A stretch of DNA of 64,000 nt from Streptomyces rishiriensis (GTDB taxonomy: Bacteria; Actinomycetota; Actinomycetes; Streptomycetales; Streptomycetaceae), in NCBI RefSeq assembly GCF_030815485.1, contig NZ_JAUSWV010000002.1:3658001-3722000 (forward strand). The letters are read 5' to 3'. Below are positions 25,321 through 33,976 of the stretch, in pieces. Within the stretch, counting starts at the first letter, position 1. Each line of letters starts with the position of its first letter. A program made the position numbers and the translations under genes. The notes under the pieces are model-generated. The model was not told the DNA's origin and ran no database searches. It saw only the letters and a list, made by a program, of their open reading frames with translations.

Positions 25321-25857
25321 TCAGCTCACACCCCCGTGGCTCGGTCTGGGGTGGTCGCCGCCACGGATCTGGTCGACGGCGTGCGTCAGCAGGGGCGCGA
25401 GGACGGCCAGCCCGTCCTTCACCCCTCCGGTGGAACCCGGCAGGTTGACGATCAGCGTGCCGCCCGCCACCCCGGCCAGGCCCCGGGAGAGCGCCGCGGT
25501 GGGCACCTTCTCCCGGCCGTACGCCCGGATGGCCTCGGCGATGCCCGGCACCTCGTGCTCGATCACCGCGCGGGTCGCCTCGGGGGTGCGGTCGGTGGGC
25601 GAGATGCCGGTGCCACCGGTGGTGACGACGGCGTCGTACCCGGCCTCGACGGCGGCCCGCAGCGCGGCCTCCACCGGGTCCCCGTCGGGGACCACCTGCG
25701 GCCCGTCGACGGCGAAGCCGAAGCCGCGCAGGCCCTCGGCGATCAGCGGGCCGCCCCTGTCCTCGTAGACGCCGGCGGCGGCCCGGTTGGAGGCGGTCAC
25801 GACCAGTGCGCTGTACGGAGCGGCCAGGGCGCCGCCTGCCGGCACGTCGAGTGTCAT
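25321..25857 (-). CDS. mog: MoaB/Mog-type molybdenum cofactor protein
   Basis: 178-residue protein that would adenylylate molybdopterin before metal insertion. The signature TTGGTGISPTDRTPEAT contains the GGTG loop and the acidic residues that bind the cofactor precursor; ALVVTASNRAAAGVYEDRGG is the N-terminal strand-loop typical of MoaB/MogA. Whether it is MoaB or MogA cannot be settled by eye. ATG 25857 overlaps the moaC stop (ATGA). Confidence 0.88.
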   Translation of the reverse strand: MTLDVPAGGALAAPYSALVVTASNRAAAGVYEDRGGPLIAEGLRGFGFAVDGPQVVPDGDPVEAALRAAVEAGYDAVVTTGGTGISPTDRTPEATRAVIEHEVPGIAEAIRAYGREKVPTAALSRGLAGVAGGTLIVNLPGSTGGVKDGLAVLAPLLTHAVDQIRGGDHPRPSHGGVS

Positions 25858-26333
25858 GCCCGGCTCCAGTCGCCCGACTTGCCGCCCGTCTTCTCCTCCA
25901 CGCGCACGTCCGTGATGACCGCTCCCTTGTCGACCGCCTTCACCATGTCGATCACGGTGAGCGCTGCGACGGAGACCGCGGTGAGCGCCTCCATCTCGAC
26001 GCCCGTGCGGTCCGTCGTCTTCACCGTGGCGGTGATCTCCACGGCGTCGTCCGCGACCGACACATCCAGTTTCACACCGGAGACGGCCAAGGGGTGGCAC
26101 AGCGGGATCAGGTCCGGGGTGCGTTTGGCGCCCATGATGCCCGCGATTCGCGCGGTGGCCAGCGCGTCCCCCTTGGGTACCCCCTCGCCGCGCAGCAGCT
26201 CTACCACACGGGGCGAGACGAGGACCCGCCCGCTGGCACGCGCGGTGCGCGCGGTGACGTCCTTGCCGGAAACGTCGACCATACGGGCGGCGCCCACGTC
26301 GTCGATATGCGTCAGTCGGTCCTGCGTGCTCAT
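25854..26333 (-). CDS. moaC: Cyclic pyranopterin monophosphate synthase MoaC
   Basis: 159-residue enzyme that, with MoaA, converts GTP to cyclic pyranopterin monophosphate in molybdenum cofactor synthesis. Highly conserved motifs are seen: THIDDVGAARMVDVSGKDVT, KGDALATARIAGIMGAKRT, LIPLCHPL, and GVEMEALTAVSVAALTVIDM-KA with catalytic lysines nearby. Start ATG 26333; in-frame starts further upstream give no family sequence. No moaA is in the window. Confidence 0.95.
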   Translation of the reverse strand: MSTQDRLTHIDDVGAARMVDVSGKDVTARTARASGRVLVSPRVVELLRGEGVPKGDALATARIAGIMGAKRTPDLIPLCHPLAVSGVKLDVSVADDAVEITATVKTTDRTGVEMEALTAVSVAALTVIDMVKAVDKGAVITDVRVEEKTGGKSGDWSRA

Positions 26334-26396
26334 GGTGGTGTGGCGCTCCCGGTCCGGGCCTGTTGTGCGCGACACGGTACTCCCCACCAGGAGGAC

Positions 26397-27725
26397 TCAG
26401 CCGAGGAGGACCACCTCGACGTCGGCGCCGGGCTCGAGGGACTCCACGTCCTCGGGGACGACGATCAGCGAATCGGCGTGCGCGAGGGCCGCGACCAGGT
26501 GGGAGCCGGCGCCCCCGACGGGGCGGACGGTGCCGTCGGCGCCGTAGGTGGCGCGCAGGAACTGTCTGCGGCCCTTCGGCGAGGTCAGCGCCTTGTCGGC
26601 GGTCAGCTTCGCGCGCGTGGTGGGCCGGTGGACGTCCTCGAGGCCCATGAGCGTGCGGATCGCGGGGCGCACGAACAGCTCGAACGAGACGTACGACGAC
26701 ACCGGGTTGCCCGGCAGGGCCAGCAAGGGGGTGTGGTCGGGGCCGACGGAGCCGAAGCCCTGGGGCTTGCCGGGCTGCATGGCGAGCTTGCGGAACTCGA
26801 CGCCGCCGCCCTCCTCGTCCTCGTCGCCGACGTGCTCCAGGGCCTCCTTGACGACGTCGTACGCCCCGACGCTCACCCCGCCGGTGGTGACGACGAGGTC
26901 GGCGCGGACGAGCTGGTCCTCGATGGTGGAGCGGAGCGTCTCGGCGTCGTCGGCGACCGCGCCGACCCGGTAGGCGATGGCGCCGGCGTCCCGGGCCGCC
27001 GCGGTGAGGGCGAAGCTGTTGGAGTCGTAGATCTGGCCGCTGCCCAGTTCCTCGCCGGGCTGGACGAGTTCGCTGCCGGTGGACATCACGACCACGCGCG
27101 GGCGCGGGCGCACGCGTACGGTGCCCCTGCCGATCGCTGCGAGCAGGGCGATCTGAGGCGGTCCGAGGACGGTCCCGGCGTCGAGGGCGCGGTCTCCCGC
27201 CTTCACGTCGCTGCCCTTCGCGCGTACGTGCGCGCGTGCCTCGGCGGGCCGGTACACGCGCACGTGCCCCGAGGCCTGCTCAGGGGCGAGGCTGCGGGCA
27301 CGCATCCCGCTGACCGGGCCCTCGCCGAGTCCGCCGTCGGTCCACTCCACGGGGACGACGGCCTCGGCGCCGGCCGGGAGCGGGGCGCCGGTCATGATCC
27401 GGGCGGCCTGGCCGGGCCCCACGTACAGCAGGTCGGCCGCCTGTCCCGCCGCGACGTCGCCCACGACGTCCAGAGCCGCCGGGAACTCCTCGCTCGCGCC
27501 CGCGACATCCGCGACCCGCACCGCGTACCCGTCCATGGAACTGTTGTCGAAGGGCGGCAGCGAGACCGGCACCATGACGTCCTCGACCAGGACACAGCCC
27601 TGGGCGTCGGGCAGTTGCAGCTCGATGGGTTCCAGAGGGCGGACGGTTGCGAGGATGTCCTCCAGGTGCTCGTCCACCGACCAGAGCTGGTCCTGACCGG
27701 TGGGGCGGGGCGCGGCGGTGCTCAA
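26397..27725 (-). CDS. moeA: MoeA/gephyrin-like protein (molybdotransferase or division protein Glp)
   Basis: 442 residues with the four-domain MoeA fold: N-terminal PPFDNSSMDGYAV, MTGAPLPAGAEAVVPVE, central VVVMSTGSELVQPGE with IYDSNSFAL, and TTGGVSVGAYDVVKE, then LPGNPVSSYVSFELFVRP. MoeA inserts molybdate into adenylylated molybdopterin. In Corynebacterium the homologue Glp binds FtsZ and a membrane receptor encoded nearby; the same gene order with a SepX-like protein occurs here, so a division role is possible. TTG 27725 start with GGAGATG eight bases upstream, five bases after the galU stop. Confidence 0.88.
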   Translation of the reverse strand: MSTAAPRPTGQDQLWSVDEHLEDILATVRPLEPIELQLPDAQGCVLVEDVMVPVSLPPFDNSSMDGYAVRVADVAGASEEFPAALDVVGDVAAGQAADLLYVGPGQAARIMTGAPLPAGAEAVVPVEWTDGGLGEGPVSGMRARSLAPEQASGHVRVYRPAEARAHVRAKGSDVKAGDRALDAGTVLGPPQIALLAAIGRGTVRVRPRPRVVVMSTGSELVQPGEELGSGQIYDSNSFALTAAARDAGAIAYRVGAVADDAETLRSTIEDQLVRADLVVTTGGVSVGAYDVVKEALEHVGDEDEEGGGVEFRKLAMQPGKPQGFGSVGPDHTPLLALPGNPVSSYVSFELFVRPAIRTLMGLEDVHRPTTRAKLTADKALTSPKGRRQFLRATYGADGTVRPVGGAGSHLVAALAHADSLIVVPEDVESLEPGADVEVVLLG

Positions 27726-27730
27726 AGTGG

Positions 27731-28633
27731 CTACATCTCCTCGGTGACGTAACTGCGAAGCCAGGACCGGAAGTCCGGACCCAGATCCTCACGTTCGCAC
27801 GCGAGTCTGACAATGGCACGCAGGTAGTCGCCGCGGTCGCCGGTGTCATAGCGGCGTCCCTTGAAGACGACGCCGTGGACGGGGCCGCCGATCTTCTCGT
27901 CCTGCGCGAGCTGCTGGAGGGCGTCGGTGAGCTGGATCTCGCCGCCGCGGCCGGGCTCGGTCAGCCGCAGTATGCCGAACACGCTCGGGTCGAGGACGTA
28001 GCGTCCGATGATCGCGTAGTTCGACGGGGCGTCCGCCGGGTCCGGCTTCTCGACGAGGCCGGTCACCTTGACCACGTCGCTGTCCACGGTGGCCTCCACG
28101 GCCGCGCAGCCGTAGAGGTGGATCTGCTCGGGGGCGACCTCCATGAGCGCGACGACGCTGCCGCCGTGCCGCTCCTGCACCTCGATCATCCGCTGGAGCA
28201 GCGGGTCACGGGGGTCGATCAGGTCATCCCCCAGGAGGACGGCGAAGGGCTCCTGACCGACGTGCGGGGCCGCGCACAGGACGGCGTGTCCGAGGCCCTT
28301 GGGGTCGCCCTGGCGCACGTAGTGCATCGTCGCGAGATCGCTGGACTGCTGGACCTTGGCGAGCCGGGCGGCATCGCCCTTCTTCTGTAGAGCGGACTCG
28401 AGTTCGTAGTTGCGGTCGAAGTGGTCCTCCAGAGGGCGCTTGTTGCGACCTGTGACCATGAGGACGTCGTCGAGGCCGGCGGAGACGGCCTCCTCGACCA
28501 CGTACTGGATAGCCGGCTTGTCCACGACCGGCAGCATCTCCTTGGGAGTGGCCTTGGTCGCCGGCAGGAACCGGGTTCCGAGGCCGGCTGCGGGGATGAC
28601 AGCCTTGCTGATCCTGGGGTGCGACTGCGTCAT
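27731..28633 (-). CDS. galU: UTP-glucose-1-phosphate uridylyltransferase GalU
   Basis: 300-residue nucleotidyltransferase making UDP-glucose for glycans and trehalose. The N-terminal PAAGLGTRFLPATKATPKEM carries the nucleotide-binding signature, followed by VDKPAIQYVVEEAV, GDPKGLGHAV, VLLGDDLI for metal binding and GLVEKPDP. It is the first gene of the minus-strand operon leading into moeA and moaC, with the cyclo-ligase gene divergent. Confidence 0.96.
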   Translation of the reverse strand: MTQSHPRISKAVIPAAGLGTRFLPATKATPKEMLPVVDKPAIQYVVEEAVSAGLDDVLMVTGRNKRPLEDHFDRNYELESALQKKGDAARLAKVQQSSDLATMHYVRQGDPKGLGHAVLCAAPHVGQEPFAVLLGDDLIDPRDPLLQRMIEVQERHGGSVVALMEVAPEQIHLYGCAAVEATVDSDVVKVTGLVEKPDPADAPSNYAIIGRYVLDPSVFGILRLTEPGRGGEIQLTDALQQLAQDEKIGGPVHGVVFKGRRYDTGDRGDYLRAIVRLACEREDLGPDFRSWLRSYVTEEM

Positions 28634-28737
28634 GTCGGCAACCTTATCCGGTGACTTTGAGAGAGATCTGTGGCTCCGGTTAATTAATGATCATATGAAC
28701 GCATTGGAGTGGTGTAGGAGAAGTGCGGGAGCGACAT
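28634..28737. promoter_or_regulatory. Divergent galU / 5-FTHF cyclo-ligase promoter region
   Basis: 104 bp containing an A+T-rich core (GGTTAATTAATGATCATATG, 28678-28697) with nested palindromes TTAATTAA, TGATCA and CATATG. It must hold promoters for both genes. No known regulator motif is recognised. Confidence 0.5.
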
Positions 28738-29352
28738 ATGAGCCACCTCGAAGGCGGACCAGAGTCTGACAAACGTATGTTGCGGCAGAGGTCCCTCGCC
28801 GTGAGAAACAGATTGACGCCCGATGACGTGCGCGCGGCAGCCGGCGCCCTGGCAGAGCGGGCCCTGGAGCTGGCCGAGTTGGCGCACGCGCGCACGGTGG
28901 CCGCGTACGTCTCCGTGGGTATCGAGCCCGGCACTCTGGCACTGCTGGACGCGCTGCGCGCGCGGGGCGTGCGCGTACTGCTCCCCGTGCTGCTGCCCGA
29001 CAACGACCTGGACTGGGGGGCCTACACCGGCGAAGGCTCTCTGGCGCGGGTCCGGCACGGCGGGAAGATGGCCCTCCTGGAGCCGGCCGGCGAGCGCCTC
29101 GGCCCGGACGCCGTGACGGCCGCCGACGTGGTGCTGCTGCCGGGCCTGGCGGTCGACGGGCGCGGCATGCGCCTGGGGCGCGGCGGAGGATCGTACGACC
29201 GCGTGCTGGCCCGGCTGGAGGACTCCGGGGCCCGCCCCTCGCTGGTGGTGCTCCTGTACGACGCCGAGGTCGTCGAGCACGTCCCTGCCGAGGCACACGA
29301 CCGGCCGGTACACGCGGTGGTGACCCCGTCGGGGACGCGCCGCTTCACCTGA
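28738..29352 (+). CDS. 5-formyltetrahydrofolate cyclo-ligase
   Basis: 204-residue enzyme that recycles 5-formyl-THF to 5,10-methenyl-THF with ATP. Family landmarks: KRMLRQRSLAVRNRL with the N-terminal nucleotide-binding basic residues, YVSVGIEPGT, and the C-terminal loop GMRLGRGGGSYDRVLARL, the phosphate-binding signature. ATG 28738 follows GGGAG; GTG 28723 is an alternative. This gene opposite galU is a conserved actinobacterial arrangement. Confidence 0.93.
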   Translation: MSHLEGGPESDKRMLRQRSLAVRNRLTPDDVRAAAGALAERALELAELAHARTVAAYVSVGIEPGTLALLDALRARGVRVLLPVLLPDNDLDWGAYTGEGSLARVRHGGKMALLEPAGERLGPDAVTAADVVLLPGLAVDGRGMRLGRGGGSYDRVLARLEDSGARPSLVVLLYDAEVVEHVPAEAHDRPVHAVVTPSGTRRFT

Positions 29353-29367
29353 CACCCGTGCCTCATG

Positions 29368-29407
29368 CCGGAAGGGCCCTCCACGCGCGCGTGGAGGGCC
29401 CTTCCGG
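29368..29407. terminator. 40-bp perfect palindrome, bidirectional terminator
   Basis: A perfect, gap-free 40-bp palindrome (outer bases CCGGAAGGGCCC, centre CGCG at 29386-29389) lies between the convergent cyclo-ligase and penicillin acylase genes. It can form an 18-bp stem with a 4-nt loop in either transcript. No T-tract. Confidence 0.9.
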
Positions 29408-29419
29408 ACGGTCGGCAGC

Positions 29420-32209
29420 TCAGGGTTTGAGCACCAGGGTGTCGCTGGTGCTGTCGTCGACCGCCTTCTTCGAGAAGGACCAGTCGAGCAGTTCACCGTT
29501 GGCCCACTTGCTCGTCTGGTCGGTGTAGTGAGCGCTGAAGGCGTGCCCCGAGGCTCCGGTGAGGTTGATCCACTTCGACTTGTCGAGGTCGTCGAGGTTG
29601 ACCACCATCCGCATCGACGGCACCCATACGACGCCGTAGCCGCCGGCCGCGTTCCAGCCGGTAGCGTTGACCGTCGCCTCGCCACCGCCGAGCTTCCACG
29701 GACCGCGGTTGAGGACGTACTGGAGGAAACCGGGGCCGCTGGTGCCCAGGGTCTGGTTCTTCAGGAACAGGCGGTGCAGCCGGCCCCAGCTCCAGGTGTC
29801 GATGTCCTTGCCGAGCTTGGCGGTCAGCTCCCAGCGGGCATCGATCATGGCACGCGCGAACAGCTTGTCGCGGTCGTGGTCGGCGCCGGGGCGGGTGCCC
29901 GAATCGGGCGTCGTCCACCAGTCGCTGTCCGTCTTCGTCATGAGGGTGCGCACGACCTCGAACCAGCGGTCACCGCCGTCCGGCTGCGCCTGGTCGGCGT
30001 CGCGCTGACCGCACTCACGGACCTTCTCGGTGTCGTCGACCGGGCCGGTGGTGTTGACCGGGTCGACCCACAGGCACTGGTCCTCGACGCGCAGCTCCTT
30101 GGGCAGCTTGTTGCCGAAGGCCAGCTTGAGGATGTTGCGCCAGACCGCGTTGAAGTAGGCGGCCGCGGCCGAGTCCGCGTCCTGGGTGAAGTCCCAGTTC
30201 TCGAGAAGTTTCTGTGCTTCGCGGACGTCCGGGTCGTCGAGGTTGATCTTCTTCAGCACGGGCACGAGCAGCTTCGCGATCTCGCTGTCGTCGTCCAGCT
30301 GCATCTGACGCATGTCGTCGGTGGAGATCTTGCCGCCGCCCTTGATCTTGCTCTTGATCAGGTCGGTGATCCGCTGGCTGCGCGCGCCGTATCCCCAGTC
30401 CGTGGTCAGCGTGTAGGGGTACTTGTCCTTGTCGACGACGGCCTGGTTGGCCGTGACGATGTAGCCGCGGGCGGGGTCGTACTCGTAGGGCAGCTCATCG
30501 AAGGCGATGTAGCCCTTCCACTTGTACTTGGAGTCCCAGCCCGGCGCCGGGATCGAGCCGTCGACGCTCTTCGCGCGCGTGGGGATCTTTCCGGGCAGCT
30601 GGTAGCCGATGTGGTTCGAGGTATCGGCGTAGACGAGGTTCTGCGAGGGCACGTCGAAGTCCTCGGCGGCCTTGCGGAAGCTGTCCCAGTCCTTCGCCCT
30701 GTCGATGGCGAAAACGGCGTCCATGGAGGTGCCCGGCTCCAGCGCGGTCCACTTCAGGGCGACGCCGTAACCGTCACCGCGGTCGGGCGCCGACGCGTCG
30801 AGGCTGTCGACGGTGGCCTTCTTGCCGACGTCGATGAGTTCGTCGTCGCGGTCGGACAAGAGAGGCATCTTGTCCTCGGTCTGCCGGACGACGATCTTCT
30901 TGGACTCGCCGCCGGCGACCTTGATGGTCTCCTCGCGCGTGATGAACGGCTTCACCTTGCCGTCGTACTGGTAGCCGTCCTCTCCGGAGAGCTTCTCCAG
31001 GTAGAGGTCGGTGACGTCGGCGCCGGAGTTGGTCATGCCCCAGGAGATGGTCTGGTTGTGGCCGATGATCACACCGGGCATGCCCGCGAAGGTGTAGCCG
31101 GAGACGTCGTACTGGCACTTGCTGGAGACGGCGCGGCAGTGCAGACCCATCTGGTACCAGACGGACGGCAGCGACGCCGAGAGGTGCGGGTCGTTGGCCA
31201 GCAGCGGCTTGTTGGTGATGGTGTTCTTGCCGGCGACGACCCAGGAGTTCGAGCCGATGCCGTTGCCGTTCACGCCGACGGCCGTGGGCAGGTCGTCCAG
31301 GACGTTGTAGAGGCCCGAGAGCTGGCTCTGGAGGGCCGAGCCGTCCGTACTCGAGGACGAGTCCGAGGACGTGCCCGTGCCGTCGCCCGTGGAGCTGTCG
31401 TCGGAGTCGCTCTGACCGTCGCTCTGCTCGAACGTCTTGGTCAGCTCGTCGTACTGGCCTTCCTGGACGATCGCCTGGTTACGGTCGTACGGGTACTGCG
31501 GGTACAGCTCGGCGATCTGGGCCGGGCCGAGGCGGCTGGTCATCAGGGCGCGATCGATCTCGTCCTGCATGTTGCCGCGCAGGTCCCAGGCCATCGCCTT
31601 AAGCCAAGAGACCGAGTCGACCGGAGTCCACTCGGTGGGCTTGTAGTCGTTGGTGAACCCCAGCGCCGCGTACTCCAGGGAGATGTCGGCGCCGTCCTTG
31701 CCCTTGAGGTACGCGTTGACCCCCTTGGCGTAGGCCTGGAGGTACTTCTTGGTGTCGGCGTCCAGCTTGGAGTCGTACTCCTCCTTGGCGACGCGGTCCC
31801 AGCCCAGGGTGCGCAGGAACTCGTCGTTGTCGACCTGGCTCTTGCCGAACATCTCCGACAGGCGGCCGGAGGTCATGTGCCGGCGGACGTCCATCTCGTA
31901 GAACCGGTCCTGGGCCTGGACGTAGCCCTGGGCCATGAACAGGTCCTCGTCGGAGTCCGCGTAGATCTGCGGGATGCCGTAGCCGTCCCGCTTGACGTCC
32001 ACGGGGCCGGTCAGGCCCTCGAGCGTGATCGAACCCTTGGTCTGCGGGAAGGAAGCGCGGACGGTGCTGATGGACCAGTAGGCGCCGTAGGCGATGCCTC
32101 CGATGATGGCCAGCACCAGCACAAGCACGATCAAACGGGCTTTGCGCCCCTTCTTCCTGCCGGACTTGCCGGGCTTGTCACCCGATGTGGCGGTGGTGTT
32201 GGGGGGCAT
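29420..32209 (-). CDS. Membrane-anchored penicillin acylase family Ntn-hydrolase
   Basis: 929-residue amidase precursor. A Lys-rich N-terminus and a helix (LIVLVLVLAIIGGIAYGAYW, about residues 26-45) anchor it outside the membrane. The alpha-chain region includes DGYGIPQIYADSDEDLFMAQGYVQAQDRFYEMD. The Ntn nucleophile is Ser320 in GIGSNSWVVAG, equal to SN-W at the beta-chain start of penicillin acylases; self-cleavage at G319-S320 is expected. A Ser/Asp-rich stretch (about 263-293) occupies the spacer that is normally excised. Possible roles: penicillin or acyl-homoserine-lactone deacylation. Confidence 0.93.
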   Translation of the reverse strand: MPPNTTATSGDKPGKSGRKKGRKARLIVLVLVLAIIGGIAYGAYWSISTVRASFPQTKGSITLEGLTGPVDVKRDGYGIPQIYADSDEDLFMAQGYVQAQDRFYEMDVRRHMTSGRLSEMFGKSQVDNDEFLRTLGWDRVAKEEYDSKLDADTKKYLQAYAKGVNAYLKGKDGADISLEYAALGFTNDYKPTEWTPVDSVSWLKAMAWDLRGNMQDEIDRALMTSRLGPAQIAELYPQYPYDRNQAIVQEGQYDELTKTFEQSDGQSDSDDSSTGDGTGTSSDSSSSTDGSALQSQLSGLYNVLDDLPTAVGVNGNGIGSNSWVVAGKNTITNKPLLANDPHLSASLPSVWYQMGLHCRAVSSKCQYDVSGYTFAGMPGVIIGHNQTISWGMTNSGADVTDLYLEKLSGEDGYQYDGKVKPFITREETIKVAGGESKKIVVRQTEDKMPLLSDRDDELIDVGKKATVDSLDASAPDRGDGYGVALKWTALEPGTSMDAVFAIDRAKDWDSFRKAAEDFDVPSQNLVYADTSNHIGYQLPGKIPTRAKSVDGSIPAPGWDSKYKWKGYIAFDELPYEYDPARGYIVTANQAVVDKDKYPYTLTTDWGYGARSQRITDLIKSKIKGGGKISTDDMRQMQLDDDSEIAKLLVPVLKKINLDDPDVREAQKLLENWDFTQDADSAAAAYFNAVWRNILKLAFGNKLPKELRVEDQCLWVDPVNTTGPVDDTEKVRECGQRDADQAQPDGGDRWFEVVRTLMTKTDSDWWTTPDSGTRPGADHDRDKLFARAMIDARWELTAKLGKDIDTWSWGRLHRLFLKNQTLGTSGPGFLQYVLNRGPWKLGGGEATVNATGWNAAGGYGVVWVPSMRMVVNLDDLDKSKWINLTGASGHAFSAHYTDQTSKWANGELLDWSFSKKAVDDSTSDTLVLKP

Positions 32210-32476
32210 CGCTGTCCTTGCTGTCCTAACGCGAGCGGCAGGCGGTCCTGGAGTGCTGGAGCAACCATAGGCGCAGGGCCTTGCGCCCCTTGACGCGGAG
32301 TCGGGTACCGGTGGGGAGGGATGTTCGATCTTCCCCCGCCGAGTGTCAAGAAATCGTCAAGAGTTAGGTAAGGTAACGAAGTAGTTGGGCCCGGAGCTCA
32401 TGGCTTCGTGTCCGATGTATCCGAAGCACATGTGCGCCCGCGCGCAAGCCGCGCGCGCCGGTGAAGGGAACCGCCG

Positions 32477-33976
32477 CTGACTGTCCACCATCTCAACCAG
32501 CTCCTGCTCGTCTGCTCGCTCGTCCTGCTCGTCGCCGTCGCAGCGGTCCGGATCTCCTCGCGCAGCGGGCTCCCCAGCCTGCTCGTCTACGTGGGCATCG
32601 GCGTCCTCATGGGCCAGGACGGCATCGGCAACATCCACTTCGACAACGCCGAGATGACCCAGGTCATCGGCTACGCCGCCCTGGTCGTGATCCTCGCCGA
32701 GGGCGGCCTCGGCACGAAGTGGAAGGAGATCGAACCGGCCCTGCCGTCCGCCACGGCACTGGCACTGGCCGGCGTCGCGGTCAGCGTCGGCGTCACCGCC
32801 ACGGCCGCACACTTCGTGACCGGGCTGGAGTGGAGACAGGCGCTGATCATCGGCGCGGTGGTGTCCTCGACCGACGCGGCGGCGGTCTTCTCCGTCCTGC
32901 GCAAGATCCCCCTCCCCTCGCGCGTGACAGGCACGCTGGAGGCCGAGTCAGGGTTCAACGACGCCCCGGTGGTCATCCTGGTGGTCGCCTTCTCCATGGC
33001 AGGCCCCGTGGAGCACTGGTACGTACTGCTGGGCGAGATCGCGCTGGAGCTGGCCATCGGCGCCGCCATCGGCCTCGCGGTCGGCTGGCTGGGCTCCTGG
33101 GGCCTCAGGCACGTCGCGCTGCCCGCTTCCGGTCTCTATCCGATCGCCGTCATGGCGATCGCGGTCACCGCGTACGCCGCGGGCTCCCTGGCGCACGGCA
33201 GTGGGTTCCTGGGCGTCTATCTCGCCTCGATGGTCATGGGCAACGCGAAGCTCCCGCACTGGCCCGCCACCCGCGGGTTCGCCGACGGCCTCGGCTGGAT
33301 CGCCCAGATCGGCATGTTCGTGCTGCTCGGCCTCCTGGTGACCCCGCACGAGCTGGGCGACGACGTACTCCCGGCGCTCGTCATCGGCCTGGTGCTGACC
33401 ATGGTGGCCCGCCCGCTCAGCGTCGCGCTGTGCCTGACGCCGTTCCGGGTGCCCTGGCAGGAGCAGACACTGATGTCCTGGGCCGGGTTGCGCGGCGCCG
33501 TCCCCATCATTTTGGCGACGATCCCCATGGTGAACGGCGTCGAGGGCAGCCGCCGCATCTTCAACATCGTCTTCGTCCTGGTCGTCGTCTACACCCTGAT
33601 CCAGGGGCCGACGCTGCCCTGGCTGGCGCGAAAGCTGCGCCTGGGCGGCGACCCCGAGGCCGCCGACCTCGGCGTCGAATCGGCGCCCCTGGAGCGGCTG
33701 CGCGGGCATCTGCTGTCCGTGGCGATCCCGGAGGGGTCGAAGATGCACGGCGTCGAGGTCAACGAGCTACGCCTGCCGGCCGGGGCGGCCGTCACCCTCG
33801 TCGTGCGCGACGGGACGTCCTTCGTGCCGCTGCCGGCGACCGTACTGCGGCATGGCGACGAACTCCTCGTGGTCGCCACCGACCCGGTCCGCGACGCCGC
33901 CGAGCGGCGACTGCGCGCCGTCGGGCACGGCGGCAAGCTCGCCGGATGGCTGGGCACGGGCGGCAGCGCGCGTTAA
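32477..33976 (+). CDS. CPA1-type cation/proton antiporter with C-terminal RCK_C domain
   Basis: About 499 residues. Some thirteen hydrophobic helices with STDAAAVFSVLRK and the ion-site motif ESGFNDAPVV identify a CPA1/NhaP2-type K+ or Na+/H+ antiporter. Residues 405-485 form a TrkA-C/RCK_C domain (GVEVNELRLPAGAAVTLVV, DELLVVATD), which in other antiporters can bind c-di-AMP. The first helix is encoded only if translation starts at CTG 32477 (GAAGGGA seven bases upstream); an in-frame stop lies at 32462-32464 and no ATG/GTG/TTG intervenes. GTG 32591 would lose that helix. The stop codon is the target duplication of an IS. Confidence 0.85.
   Translation: MTVHHLNQLLLVCSLVLLVAVAAVRISSRSGLPSLLVYVGIGVLMGQDGIGNIHFDNAEMTQVIGYAALVVILAEGGLGTKWKEIEPALPSATALALAGVAVSVGVTATAAHFVTGLEWRQALIIGAVVSSTDAAAVFSVLRKIPLPSRVTGTLEAESGFNDAPVVILVVAFSMAGPVEHWYVLLGEIALELAIGAAIGLAVGWLGSWGLRHVALPASGLYPIAVMAIAVTAYAAGSLAHGSGFLGVYLASMVMGNAKLPHWPATRGFADGLGWIAQIGMFVLLGLLVTPHELGDDVLPALVIGLVLTMVARPLSVALCLTPFRVPWQEQTLMSWAGLRGAVPIILATIPMVNGVEGSRRIFNIVFVLVVVYTLIQGPTLPWLARKLRLGGDPEAADLGVESAPLERLRGHLLSVAIPEGSKMHGVEVNELRLPAGAAVTLVVRDGTSFVPLPATVLRHGDELLVVATDPVRDAAERRLRAVGHGGKLAGWLGTGGSAR

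Noticed and set aside
32364..32374. TTAGGTAAGGT before the antiporter, resembling half of a DtxR/DmdR iron box
   Set aside because: The second half does not match, and an iron link to the gene is not expected.
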